A DNA stretch of 45,470 nt from Burkholderiaceae bacterium (GCA_947449305.1 CANFRA010000008.1:1-45470), one strand, 5' to 3'; shown: positions 32,594 to 41,358, counted from the first letter of the stretch. The notes: generated from the letters alone by a model not told the origin. Translations and numbers: made by a program.

Positions 32594-33289
32594 ATGAAAT
32601 CTTTAAGCGTTCAGGATGCAATTATTTCTCGGAGGTCCGTTCGAGCATTTACTAAAGAGATGGTTTCAAAAGGCACCATCACAAAGCTCTTAAACATTGC
32701 CTCTAGGGCGCCATCTGGCACAAATACCCAGCCCTGGAAAGTTTACGTATTAGAAGGCAAGGTACTTGAAGAGCTTTGTACTAAGGTATGTGACGCTTAT
32801 GACAGCATCGCTGCTAATCCTGAATTGGCAAAAGAATATCAAGCTGGTTACACCTACTACCCCACTAAATGGTTTAGTCCATACATTGATCGACGTCGTG
32901 AAAATGGCTGGAGCTTGTATGGCCTTCTGGGCATTACCAAAGGCGATAAAGACAAAATGCATATACAGCATCGCAAAAACTTCCAGGCTTTTGGTGCCCC
33001 CGTATGTTTATTCTTCACCATTGATAAAGAGTTGGGTAAAGGCTCTATGCTCGACTACGGCATGTTCTTGCAAAACTTGATGGTGGCAGCAAGAGGCGAG
33101 GGCTTAGATACTTGTCCGCAAGCCGCCTGGAACGATTACTCCAAGATTATTTTGCCTTTGATCGGAGCGCAAGATAACGAGATGTTGGTCTGTGGCATGG
33201 CGCTAGGCTATATCGACAACGCGGATATTGTGAACACCTTTCATACACCAAGAGTCGGCGCAGAAGAATTTACTACTTGGCTAAGTTAA
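32594..33289 (+). CDS. Nitroreductase family FMN oxidoreductase
   Basis: A 231-residue protein. The N-terminal QDAIISRRSVRAF is the FMN-phosphate-binding signature of the nitroreductase fold, followed by ASRAPSGTNTQPWKVYV. A C-terminal MALGYIDNADIVN segment also fits. The family uses NAD(P)H to reduce nitroaromatics, quinones or other acceptors; the substrate here cannot be told. I chose ATG 32594 (AAGGG 7-8 bases upstream) over ATG 32579 or TTG 32558. It overlaps by 17 bases with the convergent thiol dioxygenase gene. Confidence 0.88.
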   Translation: MKSLSVQDAIISRRSVRAFTKEMVSKGTITKLLNIASRAPSGTNTQPWKVYVLEGKVLEELCTKVCDAYDSIAANPELAKEYQAGYTYYPTKWFSPYIDRRRENGWSLYGLLGITKGDKDKMHIQHRKNFQAFGAPVCLFFTIDKELGKGSMLDYGMFLQNLMVAARGEGLDTCPQAAWNDYSKIILPLIGAQDNEMLVCGMALGYIDNADIVNTFHTPRVGAEEFTTWLS

Positions 33290-33902
33290 GACTTGCTCTG
33301 ATTTCGGCGGAGCGATCCCACAGATTGGGAACTTGCTTGGAGGAATAGCCAGAAACAAAACTCTTTGGCATCCCAGTTACGAGATCATAGGTATGTCGTT
33401 TGACTGCGCCAATATTGGCACCATACACATGAATGCTGATCGATGTTTTATCAGGGACAGCATTGCTTACTACATGAATATCCCCAATAGTAGGGCTCAC
33501 TGCTTCGATATCGCCTTGGCGTAAGACAGTTTGTGGACCATCCGTGACCAGCTCACCTGAAGGTAGCCTCTTGTAGCGTTGCCCTTGTTCCATTCCCCTG
33601 AGCATACCAATCAAACCCCAGATACAGTGATCATGAATTGGTGTTTTTTGACCGGGGCCCCATACAAAGCTCACCACCGAAAACCTACCCAAGGGATCTG
33701 CGTGAAGTAAGAACTGTTGATAAAACTCAGGGTGTGCAATGGTGCAAAATTCTGGAAGCCACGAATCTGATTGAATGAGTTTTTTGAGTAGTACAGAGCC
33801 CTTGGTGATGAGATTGTGTTCCGCTGACTCATGAGAGACCAAGTTCGTCATTTCAATAACAAACTCACGCAGGGGTGCGATCGTATCTAGTTGATTACTC
33901 AT
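33273..33902 (-). CDS. Cupin thiol dioxygenase (3-mercaptopropionate/cysteine dioxygenase family)
   Basis: A 209-residue cupin. The iron ligands are His90 and His92 in TPIHDHCIWGLIGMLRG and His143 in GDIHVVSN. Ser156, His158 and Tyr160 (SISIHVYG) match the Ser-His-Tyr triad of thiol dioxygenases, and Arg169 corresponds to the substrate-carboxylate Arg of the bacterial 3-mercaptopropionate type. There is no signal peptide, so it acts in the cytosol. The family oxidises thiols such as 3-mercaptopropionate or cysteine to sulfinic acids using O2. The start ATGA overlaps the stop of the amidohydrolase gene, so the two are translationally coupled. It is the last gene of a five-gene operon. Confidence 0.82.
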   Translation of the reverse strand: MSNQLDTIAPLREFVIEMTNLVSHESAEHNLITKGSVLLKKLIQSDSWLPEFCTIAHPEFYQQFLLHADPLGRFSVVSFVWGPGQKTPIHDHCIWGLIGMLRGMEQGQRYKRLPSGELVTDGPQTVLRQGDIEAVSPTIGDIHVVSNAVPDKTSISIHVYGANIGAVKRHTYDLVTGMPKSFVSGYSSKQVPNLWDRSAEIRASLNLAK

Positions 33903-34990
33903 AAATTGAGCAATCTGGCAGCATTACCTCCAAGAATACCTGCGCGATCGGCGTTACTCAAGCCTTTGGTGGCCATAACACGCTCTACAGGAAATTCCTC
34001 CCAAGGGATAGGGTGATCTGTTCCTATAACGACTTGACTTGCACCAACCTGTGAGACTAAATAAGCTAATGCTTCTGGTGTGAAAACTAGTGAATCAAAA
34101 TATAGTTGCTTAAGGTATTCAGACGGTTTCTTTTGAAGAACGATCTTGGGGTCACAATTTTGTGGCGAGACAAAGCAGCTGTGATCCATGCGAGGGGCAT
34201 AAGAGCCTAGAAAGCCTCCGCCATGAGCGGCCAGTACTTTTAATTGAGGATATTTATCGAGTACACCCTCGTAAATCAGATGCTGTAATGCGATGGTAGT
34301 GTCAAGGGGGTTACCAATAACATTAGACATCCAGCCGTTGCCTTTGAAGCGCTGAGCAAGTTGCGGTGTACTTTGGGGATGAATAAATAGGGGCACATTA
34401 AGCTCTTGAGCCTTTGCCAATATCGGATGAAATTTGGGATCTGAGAAATCCTGTCCTAGAACGCTCCCACCAATAGCAGCACCCCGTAACCCCTGATTTT
34501 TTACCGCATATACCAATTGCTCAACAGCCAAATCTGGAGACTGCATTGTTAGTGAAGCAAATGCAGCAAACTTATCCGGCCTCATTGCACATAGCTCAGC
34601 CAAATGTAAATTGTTGAGGCGACATATTTCAGCAGCGGTATCTTTATCTTGTCGATACCAATACGGATTAATACTCAGCACTTGCATATCAATGCCCTGG
34701 GCTTCCATAGCCTTAATGCGCTCATTGATTTTGATGAAATGCTCTGGAACTCCTTTGGTTGGCGGGGGAACCGATTTAGCCTCATCCCCCATTAAATCAA
34801 TAGCGTCCTGGAAAAGGCAGTGGGCATGTACATCAATTGTCTTTATACGCTTGCCATTAATGAATACCGGAGTAATTCTCTTTGGAGCTCCACCCTTTAG
34901 GTCGGCCGAGTGGGCTAATCCACAACCGCAGAAAAATAATCCACCTAGCGCTTTGCCAGTGGTCTTTAAAAATGAGCGGCGATTATGCAT
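33899..34990 (-). CDS. Tat-exported amidohydrolase family protein
   Basis: A 363-residue protein. The N-terminus MHNRRSFLKTTGKALGGLFF carries a twin-arginine motif (RRSFLK) and a hydrophobic stretch ending near AHSAD, so it is probably exported folded with its metal. The TIM-barrel domain has the metal ligand pair His55-x-His57 (DVHAHC), PLFIHPQS, LAAHGGGF and IGTDHPIPW. This is the amidohydrolase-2/ACMSD-like pattern, whose members are decarboxylases or hydrolases. The substrate is unknown. It overlaps the thiol dioxygenase start by 4 bases and follows the binding-protein gene by 21 bases. Confidence 0.85.
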   Translation of the reverse strand: MHNRRSFLKTTGKALGGLFFCGCGLAHSADLKGGAPKRITPVFINGKRIKTIDVHAHCLFQDAIDLMGDEAKSVPPPTKGVPEHFIKINERIKAMEAQGIDMQVLSINPYWYRQDKDTAAEICRLNNLHLAELCAMRPDKFAAFASLTMQSPDLAVEQLVYAVKNQGLRGAAIGGSVLGQDFSDPKFHPILAKAQELNVPLFIHPQSTPQLAQRFKGNGWMSNVIGNPLDTTIALQHLIYEGVLDKYPQLKVLAAHGGGFLGSYAPRMDHSCFVSPQNCDPKIVLQKKPSEYLKQLYFDSLVFTPEALAYLVSQVGASQVVIGTDHPIPWEEFPVERVMATKGLSNADRAGILGGNAARLLNL

Positions 34991-35011
34991 AGATACCTCT
35001 TGCCTTTATTG

Positions 35012-35764
35012 TTATTGAATGACATTCATACCACTATTTTTGATGGGGCCAACCGAATCTCGTGAGCTTAAATATTCAATAAGCTTTCTAGCATTCACGG
35101 GATGCGCAGCGTTCATTACGATGGCCGCTGCAAAAGTTTGAATCAGTTGTACATCATTGGGTATTGGACCGATGTAATCAATCCCTGGAACATTGATTAA
35201 TTCACTACTAGGTTGAATTGCGATATTTGCGCCTCTTGCTGATAAGAGGGTAGTAGCCTGTGAGCCCCGATCAGTCACTTGCACTGTAATTTGATCCTGA
35301 ATGCCTAGTTGTGGAAAAACCTCTGTCGTTAAATAAATGCCACTGGTGCTTCCAGGAACTACAATTTTCTTAGCTTTAATTAGTGAGTCCTTGAAAGATT
35401 TAAGAGTGCTGATATCTGGCTTCTGAGCGCCCATCGGTACTGCTAGCCCTAAAGGCGCGCGCGCGAGATCGACATCTGATTTAGGAGCAATTTTATTCAT
35501 AGCCATTAATTCAGTCAGTCCTTCGCGTGAAAGAATCACTACATCCGCTGTTGTACCAGTGAGTAGCTGCGCTTTGATGGTCTTAGGACCAGAGCCTTGA
35601 GATGCCCCAGATTTGGTGATCACCTTAATGCCAGTCATCCTTTCAAAGGAAGGTAGCATTTGTGTGTAGGGCTCTTGAAAACCGCCCGAGATCATGACTT
35701 CAAGTTGTGCCATTGCAGGTGTGCTCAGCATTAAAAAGAGTGCAGATAAAAAAAGATGTTTCAA
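35012..35764 (-). CDS. ModA-like periplasmic solute-binding protein
   Basis: A 250-residue protein with a Sec signal (LFLSALFLMLSTPAMA). The mature part has the pattern of the type 2 binding-protein fold: VMISGGFQEPYTQMLPSFER, GTTADVVILSREGL, KKIVVPGSTSGIYL and a C-terminal NARKLIEYLSS helix. Molybdate-type proteins start similarly, but I do not see a confident oxyanion site. No ABC permease or ATPase gene is nearby, so it is an orphan. The start is TTG with AGG about 7 bases upstream; no ATG would retain the signal peptide. It may present a ligand to the neighbouring exported enzymes. Confidence 0.82.
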   Translation of the reverse strand: MKHLFLSALFLMLSTPAMAQLEVMISGGFQEPYTQMLPSFERMTGIKVITKSGASQGSGPKTIKAQLLTGTTADVVILSREGLTELMAMNKIAPKSDVDLARAPLGLAVPMGAQKPDISTLKSFKDSLIKAKKIVVPGSTSGIYLTTEVFPQLGIQDQITVQVTDRGSQATTLLSARGANIAIQPSSELINVPGIDYIGPIPNDVQLIQTFAAAIVMNAAHPVNARKLIEYLSSRDSVGPIKNSGMNVIQ

Positions 35765-35776
35765 GTAACAGCCTAT

Positions 35777-36868
35777 TTATTTTGATTTAGTAAATTTTTG
35801 AGCTCTTTTTCCAGTATCAACTTCCGTGGTATATACGCTGCCATCAGAATCGACTGCAATATTGTGCACCCAGTGAAAGTCACCAGCATTTCTGCCGCTT
35901 CTGCCAAAAGAACCTACTTTTTGGCCGGTATCACGAACGAGTACAGTAACTTCGTTATTGGTGCCATCAGCAATCAAAATATACTTTTCACTTGCATCTG
36001 AAGGGATTAAATCCCATACCGATCCCGAACCACGAGTCTCAGTTTCAAAAGCCATTTCACGAATAAATTTCCCATTTTTTTCGAATACTTGAATTCGATT
36101 ATTTGCTCTATCGCAAACAAATAAAGTGTTGTCCTTCATGAGGCGAACACAATGAACTGGGTTGGCAAATTGTGTTGATGTCGGATTAAAATTTGACATT
36201 TTTTCATCGCTAGGAGGGTTCCCGTAAGCGCCCCAATGGCGTTTGTATGCTCCAGTATTAGAATCAAACACAATGACGCGTTTATTCAAATAGCCATCGG
36301 CAATATATACTTCATTTGCAACCGGGTCGACATTCATATGGGCAGGACGACCAAGCTGAGTAGCGTCATTACTACCGAGACTTGTACCGGGCGAGCCAAT
36401 CTGTAGAAGAAACTTCCCTTGTTTAGTAAATTTTAGAATCATGTGGTCAGATTGATCATTCCCACCAACCCAGACATTACCGTTGGGGTCAATATAAATG
36501 CCATGTTCATTTTTAGGCCAGTTGTAACCATCGCCAGTTCCGCCCCATGCTTGTAATAAGTTACCTTTTTTATCGAATTCAAGTACAGGTGGAGCAGGGG
36601 TGCAGCATTTTGATCTTTTAGGGTTTAGCGTGGCACCCTTCTCATCGTCTGTAATAGTGAGTGGTCGATGAATAATCCATACGTGATCATTTTTATCAGT
36701 AGCTACTCCTGCTACTTGCCCCAATATCCAATTGTTTGGCAATGCCTTTGGCCAAGAAGCATCAACTTTATATTGTGGTGCCTTTGTAGTAGATTGGTTC
36801 TGTGAAAATGCACTGCAACTAAGGGTTAGCAATGCGATGAGAAATCCATGTTGAATTATTTTTATCAC
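35777..36868 (-). CDS. Exported NHL-repeat beta-propeller protein
   Basis: A 363-residue protein with a Sec signal (FLIALLTLSCSAFSQ). At least four NHL-like repeats follow, with patterns such as VLEFDKKGNLLQAWGG, ILKFTKQGKFLLQIG, IQVFEKNGKFIREM and NIAVDSDGSVYTTEVD. A Cys-Cys pair lies in KRSKCCTPAPPVLEFD, a position also seen in relatives annotated as peptidylglycine amidating lyase-like. The catalytic role is unproven; a scaffold or a lyase are both possible. GTG start with GGGAG 6 bases upstream. Its gene lies 10 bases after the cupin gene and 12 bases before the binding-protein gene. Confidence 0.82.
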   Translation of the reverse strand: MIKIIQHGFLIALLTLSCSAFSQNQSTTKAPQYKVDASWPKALPNNWILGQVAGVATDKNDHVWIIHRPLTITDDEKGATLNPKRSKCCTPAPPVLEFDKKGNLLQAWGGTGDGYNWPKNEHGIYIDPNGNVWVGGNDQSDHMILKFTKQGKFLLQIGSPGTSLGSNDATQLGRPAHMNVDPVANEVYIADGYLNKRVIVFDSNTGAYKRHWGAYGNPPSDEKMSNFNPTSTQFANPVHCVRLMKDNTLFVCDRANNRIQVFEKNGKFIREMAFETETRGSGSVWDLIPSDASEKYILIADGTNNEVTVLVRDTGQKVGSFGRSGRNAGDFHWVHNIAVDSDGSVYTTEVDTGKRAQKFTKSK

Positions 36869-36878
36869 AATAAACTCC

Positions 36879-37487
36879 CTAGCGGCTTGCTGGTTTTGAA
36901 AGATAATTTAGCGACTGTGCTTCACTCTTTAATGGCGTGACCTTGTCTGGATCAAATCGGATCATCAGATAGTTGATGTGATCTGGAATTTCAGTAAACC
37001 AATGTCCCGTGCCTGCGGGGATTACAACGACATCCCCTGGTTGCAAATTGCGTGAAATGCCATTCAGAATTTCGCTGCCATTATTTCCTGGACCGTTAAA
37101 TTCAACCACTGTTTTTTGCGTTGCTGGTCTGCGTTGACGTTTGGTGATATCAGGCCCAAGTACCAATGTTCCAGAACCTGAAATGATGTGATAGACCTCA
37201 CTAATTTGATCATGTTCTGCTACTGAATCTGGATTTGGGGCGTCAAGCTTGCCGCGGTAGACCATGCCGATGCCTACCCTTGCTTTGCCAATATCAATAT
37301 CTCGCACTTGTTGGTCAATGTGACCTTCTTGAATCGCTTTTTTGGTATAGGCATTCAGTTCATCTATAGGGATAAAAGTCCCTGGACACATATAGCAAGT
37401 TGGCTGAGGGTCTGTAGGGTTAACTTTTGGCTGGGCTGCAAGTGAAGCGCAAACAAAAAATGTGGCAAAGCCATAGAGATATCTCAT
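36879..37487 (-). CDS. Secreted cupin-domain protein
   Basis: A 202-residue protein with a signal peptide (YLYGFATFFVCASLAA). A CYMCPGTFIP segment near the mature N-terminus contains a CxxC pair. The cupin core has EHDQISEVYHIISGSGTLVLG and PGDVVVIPAGTGHWFTEI, with possible metal ligands in both motifs. It is the first gene of the minus-strand operon and has a strong Shine-Dalgarno (AGAGGA). The cupin probably acts in the periplasm; its reaction is unknown. Confidence 0.82.
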   Translation of the reverse strand: MRYLYGFATFFVCASLAAQPKVNPTDPQPTCYMCPGTFIPIDELNAYTKKAIQEGHIDQQVRDIDIGKARVGIGMVYRGKLDAPNPDSVAEHDQISEVYHIISGSGTLVLGPDITKRQRRPATQKTVVEFNGPGNNGSEILNGISRNLQPGDVVVIPAGTGHWFTEIPDHINYLMIRFDPDKVTPLKSEAQSLNYLSKPASR

Positions 37488-37650
37488 GTTGTCCTCTTAT
37501 ATTTAACTACTATTTTTCTACAGAGCTTACTCTTAAATATTTGCTTGGAAATAGAATTTTCGGGTTATCCCTTAGGATGGTTTACTAGGCGGCATATGCG
37601 ATTTTCTCTTAGAAAGATGATCTAATGTCTGGCCTTAGAAGAATCGGGTG

Positions 37651-37678
37651 CTATCACTGTAAGATAGAGTCCTCTATC
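37651..37678. promoter_or_regulatory. Overlapping inverted repeats upstream of the BKACE gene
   Basis: CTATC (37651-37655) is complementary to GATAG (37663-37667) across 7 bases. The longer repeat GATAGAG (37663-37669) and CTCTATC (37672-37678) are exact reverse complements across 2 bases. The two pairings are mutually exclusive because they share the GATAG arm. They end 22 bases before the start codon at 37701, inside the 213-base region between divergent units. A repressor operator or an RNA switch-like leader are possible. Confidence 0.45.
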
Positions 37679-37700
37679 GTTTATTTTCTTTTGGTCAACC

Positions 37701-38582
37701 ATGAATAAAACAATCTTAACTTGTGCAGTAACAGGAAATCTCACAAAACCTGAGATGACGCCTTATTTGCCAATTACTCCCGCTCAAATTGCAGAATCTT
37801 GCTTAGGTGCAGCTGATGCAGGAGCCGCAGTAGTGCATATTCATGTACGCGATCCTGAAACAGGTAAGCCATCAATGGACTTGGGCCTTTACGCTGAAGT
37901 CATTCGTTTAATCAAGGCAAAAAATAAAGAGCTGATCATTAACTTAACTACGGGTCCTGGTGGTCGGTATATTCCGACTGAAGATGATCCAAAGGTATTT
38001 GCACCAGGTACCACCTTGTGCCATCCCCTGAAAAGGGTAGAGCACGTTGCCCAGTTAAAACCGGATATTTGCTCCTTAGATTTAAATACCATGAACTCGG
38101 GCGGCGATGTTGTGATGAATACGCCTTCTAACGTTCGTAAGATGGCTAAGGTGATTCGTGATTCAGGAGTCATGCCTGAATTAGAGATCTTTGATACTGG
38201 CGACCTTAATCTAGCAAAAGACCTATTGCAGGATGGCACGATTGATGGCCCAGGACTTTTCACTTTTGTGATGGGTGTGAAGTATGGCTTAAATACCGAT
38301 CCAGCGACTTTGCTATATATGCGCGATCAACTGCCTCAGGGTGCCAATTGGGCTGCCTTTGGCATTAGTCGTGCAGAGTATCCAATCGTTGCTCAAGCTT
38401 GGTTATATGGCGGCCATGTGCGGGTTGGCATGGAAGACAATATTTATCTCAGCAAAGGCATTCTTTGCAAAACCAATGCTGAGTTAGTCCTCAAAGCTAA
38501 AGCGCTTATTGAAAGCATGGGTGGCGAGTTAGCTTCTTCGAGTGAAGCGCGTGCGATGCTGGGCTTAAGACCTGCGCAGTAA
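37701..38582 (+). CDS. Beta-keto acid cleavage enzyme (BKACE/Kce family)
   Basis: A 293-residue TIM-barrel enzyme. Zinc ligands His46 and His48 occur in VVHIHVRDPETGKPS, and Glu245 in RVGMEDNIYLS completes the expected site. Other conserved features are NLTTGPGGRY and LEIFDTGDL. The family condenses a beta-keto acid with acetyl-CoA to give acetoacetate and a new CoA ester. The keto acid cannot be told from sequence. It is divergent to the cupin operon and convergent with a Bug receptor, with a single-gene appearance. Confidence 0.92.
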   Translation: MNKTILTCAVTGNLTKPEMTPYLPITPAQIAESCLGAADAGAAVVHIHVRDPETGKPSMDLGLYAEVIRLIKAKNKELIINLTTGPGGRYIPTEDDPKVFAPGTTLCHPLKRVEHVAQLKPDICSLDLNTMNSGGDVVMNTPSNVRKMAKVIRDSGVMPELEIFDTGDLNLAKDLLQDGTIDGPGLFTFVMGVKYGLNTDPATLLYMRDQLPQGANWAAFGISRAEYPIVAQAWLYGGHVRVGMEDNIYLSKGILCKTNAELVLKAKALIESMGGELASSSEARAMLGLRPAQ

Positions 38583-38595
38583 ATAATTCTGTAAT

Positions 38596-39576
38596 TTACT
38601 CGCGTGGGATTTTTGCCTGAACGGCAACATCTTCCCATTTTTTCTTTTCAGCCGCTACAAAGAGATCAGTATTGGCAGGGGTATCACCAATTCCCCAGCC
38701 ACCTAAATCTTTCCACTTCCCTTTGGTTTCAGGGGAATTCAGAACCTTTTTCAGTGCAGCATAAATTTTATCTACTGCGGGCTGAGGCGTTTTAGCTGGC
38801 ACGAATAATCCAAACCAAGCAATCACTTCAAAGTTTGGATAGCCTGCTTCTTGCATAGTAGGGACATCTGGTAAATCAGGGTTACGGGTTTTGCTGGTCA
38901 CTGCTAAGGCGCGTAGTTTGCCGCTACGAATATGTTCTATGGAGCTAGGCAAATTATCAACCATCATCGTTACTTGTCCAGCTAATAAATCAATGAGGGC
39001 AGGGCCTGCACCTTTGTAAGGTACGTGGACAATATCAATGCCGGACATATTTTTAAATAATTCACCTGACATGTGAATGGACTGCCCTCTACCAGAAGAC
39101 GCGAATGAATACTTGCCTGGATTTGCTTTAGCTAATGCTACGAACTCAGCCACGGTCTTAGCCGGGAATGCGGAGTTTACAACCATGACATTGGGGGTAG
39201 CTAAAACGACGCTTATAGCTCTCATGTCTTCTGATTTGTACGGCAAGCTTTTATATAAAGCGTAGTTAATAGCATTTGTACCAATATTGCCCATCGCCAT
39301 GGTGTAGCCATCTGCTGGACTAGCGATTAATGCTTGCAGAGCAATAATTCCTGCTGCACCTGCTTTATTCTCAACCAATACTGATTGCCCTAATTCTCTT
39401 CCGAGTTGATCTGCCAGTGCTCTAGATGCAATATCCGTAGTTCCTCCTGGAGCAGCGGTAACAATAATTTTGAGGGGCTTAGATGGAAAGACATCAGCCG
39501 CATGACTGAATGATGTCAAAGCAGTCAGGCTCAGTAGAATGCCTGCAATTCTTTTGAAATAAGTTTGATAGTTCAC
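38596..39576 (-). CDS. Bug/TctC family tripartite tricarboxylate receptor
   Basis: A 326-residue periplasmic binding protein. The signal peptide covers about residues 1-26 (ILLSLTALTSFSHA). The mature start PSKPLKIIVTAAPGGTTDIASR is characteristic of Bug proteins, followed by VENKAGAAGIIALQAL, VPYKGAGPALIDLLAGQV and a PDVPTMQEAGYPNFEV segment. These capture carboxylates or similar ligands. The start is GTG with a strong AAGGAG 7-8 bases upstream. No TctA/TctB membrane genes are in the window, which is common for this family in Burkholderiales. The neighbouring BKACE and dehydrogenase genes suggest an organic-acid ligand. Confidence 0.93.
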   Translation of the reverse strand: MNYQTYFKRIAGILLSLTALTSFSHAADVFPSKPLKIIVTAAPGGTTDIASRALADQLGRELGQSVLVENKAGAAGIIALQALIASPADGYTMAMGNIGTNAINYALYKSLPYKSEDMRAISVVLATPNVMVVNSAFPAKTVAEFVALAKANPGKYSFASSGRGQSIHMSGELFKNMSGIDIVHVPYKGAGPALIDLLAGQVTMMVDNLPSSIEHIRSGKLRALAVTSKTRNPDLPDVPTMQEAGYPNFEVIAWFGLFVPAKTPQPAVDKIYAALKKVLNSPETKGKWKDLGGWGIGDTPANTDLFVAAEKKKWEDVAVQAKIPRE

Positions 39577-39766
39577 CTTAGTCTCCTTAATTATTCACTG
39601 TAATTTATGAGACCATTATAGGGGTGGCAGTATTGCTAACTATTCTGATACAGGGCGAATGAGTTAGTACAAGCCCTAGGTTTTCAGGGTAAATTAGCCT
39701 AAAACTTATGATTGCGTGGGTTATGATTTCTGTATTAGTTGGGCAGGATTTTTATAGGGTACAGAA

Positions 39767-40915
39767 ATGCAATTTGACTTCCACTCCACACAGTCGATCA
39801 TCGTAGAGCGGGGTGGATCTGCTCATTTAGCGAAGCGGATTGTTGAGCGCGGCGGTAAATCAGTTCTCATTGTTACGGATCCCGGCGTCTTATCAGCGGG
39901 ATTGTTAAACAAGGCGCTTCCTCAATTTAAGGAATTAGCACTTTCTCTAAAAGTCTTTTCAGAGGTTCAGGCTGATCCACCCGTTTCTGTGATTGATAGC
40001 GCTGTAAAGCTCGCTCAAGAATGTAAGGCAGATTTCATTGTCGGATTCGGTGGTGGTAGTTCAATGGATGTTGCTAAATTGGTAGCACTCTTGGCGCCAG
40101 GAAAAGAAAAATTAGCAGATGTATATGGCATCGGTATGGCTAAAGGCCCACGGCTGCCTCTGATCCTAGTTCCGACTACCGCAGGAACGGGCTCTGAAGT
40201 CACCACTATTTCTATTGTCACAGTGAGTGAGAGTGAGAAAAAAGGTGTTGTCGACCCTAAGCTCTTGCCTGATATGGCGCTGTTAGATGCCGAACTGACT
40301 CTAGGTTTACCCCCATATGTCACAGCAGCAACCGGCATTGATGCCATGGTACATGCCATTGAAGCATTTACAACAAAGCGTTTAAAAAATCCGGTTTCTG
40401 ATTGTTTGGCAAAAGAAGCGCTCAGATTATTAGCTGGCAATCTTCATGCGGCGGTCAATGCGGGTGATGACATCCTAGTTCGTGAAAATATGCTCTTAGG
40501 TGCTTGCCTTGCAGGTATGGCCTTTACCAATGCGCCAGTAGCCGGTGTGCATGCTTTGGCATATCCGATTGGCGCCAGATTTCATGTATCTCATGGGCTA
40601 TCCAATGCTTTGATGTTAGGTCCTGTGATGCGCTTTAACATCGTGCAGGCGCATGCTATGTACGCTGAGCTTGGACAAATCATCAAACCAGGTTTGCAAG
40701 GATCCACTACAGAGCAAGCATCTCAATTGGCTGATTATTTAGGCGGACTTGCCGGTGACTTGGGGCTTCCAAAGCGATTATCAGAAGTGGGGATTACTTC
40801 GAATGATATTGAGCAATTGGCCAGCGATGCCATGCTCCAAACCCGCTTGCTGCAAAATAGTCCCCGTGAGATTACTTTAACTGATGCGAATGCTCTTTAC
40901 AGAGAGGCCTTATGA
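39767..40915 (+). CDS. Iron-containing alcohol dehydrogenase
   Basis: A 382-residue group III dehydrogenase. NAD-binding motifs are FGGGSSMDVAKLVA and PTTAGTGSEVT. The metal ligands are in ATGIDAMVHAIEAF and in the VHALAYPIGARFHVSHG stretch (His residues spaced as in the family). It probably interconverts a hydroxy acid or alcohol and its carbonyl form. The gene follows 190 bases of intergenic DNA and overlaps the thioesterase gene by 4 bases (ATGA), so both are co-translated. Confidence 0.94.
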   Translation: MQFDFHSTQSIIVERGGSAHLAKRIVERGGKSVLIVTDPGVLSAGLLNKALPQFKELALSLKVFSEVQADPPVSVIDSAVKLAQECKADFIVGFGGGSSMDVAKLVALLAPGKEKLADVYGIGMAKGPRLPLILVPTTAGTGSEVTTISIVTVSESEKKGVVDPKLLPDMALLDAELTLGLPPYVTAATGIDAMVHAIEAFTTKRLKNPVSDCLAKEALRLLAGNLHAAVNAGDDILVRENMLLGACLAGMAFTNAPVAGVHALAYPIGARFHVSHGLSNALMLGPVMRFNIVQAHAMYAELGQIIKPGLQGSTTEQASQLADYLGGLAGDLGLPKRLSEVGITSNDIEQLASDAMLQTRLLQNSPREITLTDANALYREAL

Positions 40916-41358
40916 GTCATCAAAAATTACCACCACCTACTCGTGCAGATTTTGTTGCGTTTGAAGAAGTCCATTCAAGATGGAACGACAACGATGTGTA
41001 TGGGCATATCAATAATGCGGTGTACTACTCATTTTTCGATACAGCAGTCAATCGTTATTTGATTGATCATGATGTTTTAGATCTCCAAAATAGTAAAGAA
41101 ATAGGCTTAGTTGTTGAAACCCAATGCCAATACTTTGCGCCAATTGTTTATCCGGATCTCATTCATGTGGGATTGAAAGTAACCCACTTAGGAAAAAGTA
41201 GTGCTAGATATGAGGTTGCCATCTTTAAAAATCATGAGGATGTTGCTTGTGCAATAGGTTACTTTGTGCATGTGTATGTAGATCGATTAAGTAATCAATC
41301 CACGTCGATTCCACAGAAGGTGCGTGAAGTATTGCAGGGGCTTGTAAAAGCTAGCTGA
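40912..41358 (+). CDS. Acyl-CoA thioesterase, 4-hydroxybenzoyl-CoA type
   Basis: A 148-residue hotdog-fold protein. The signature SRWNDNDVYGHINNAVYYSF contains the catalytic-type Asp and the GHINN helix start. The C-terminal GYFVHVYVDR strand also fits. It should hydrolyse a short or aromatic acyl-CoA in the cytosol. With the coupled dehydrogenase it may act on products of the nearby BKACE gene. A stem-loop (41351-41371) covers its stop codon, followed by a strong terminator. Confidence 0.9.
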   Translation: MSHQKLPPPTRADFVAFEEVHSRWNDNDVYGHINNAVYYSFFDTAVNRYLIDHDVLDLQNSKEIGLVVETQCQYFAPIVYPDLIHVGLKVTHLGKSSARYEVAIFKNHEDVACAIGYFVHVYVDRLSNQSTSIPQKVREVLQGLVKAS

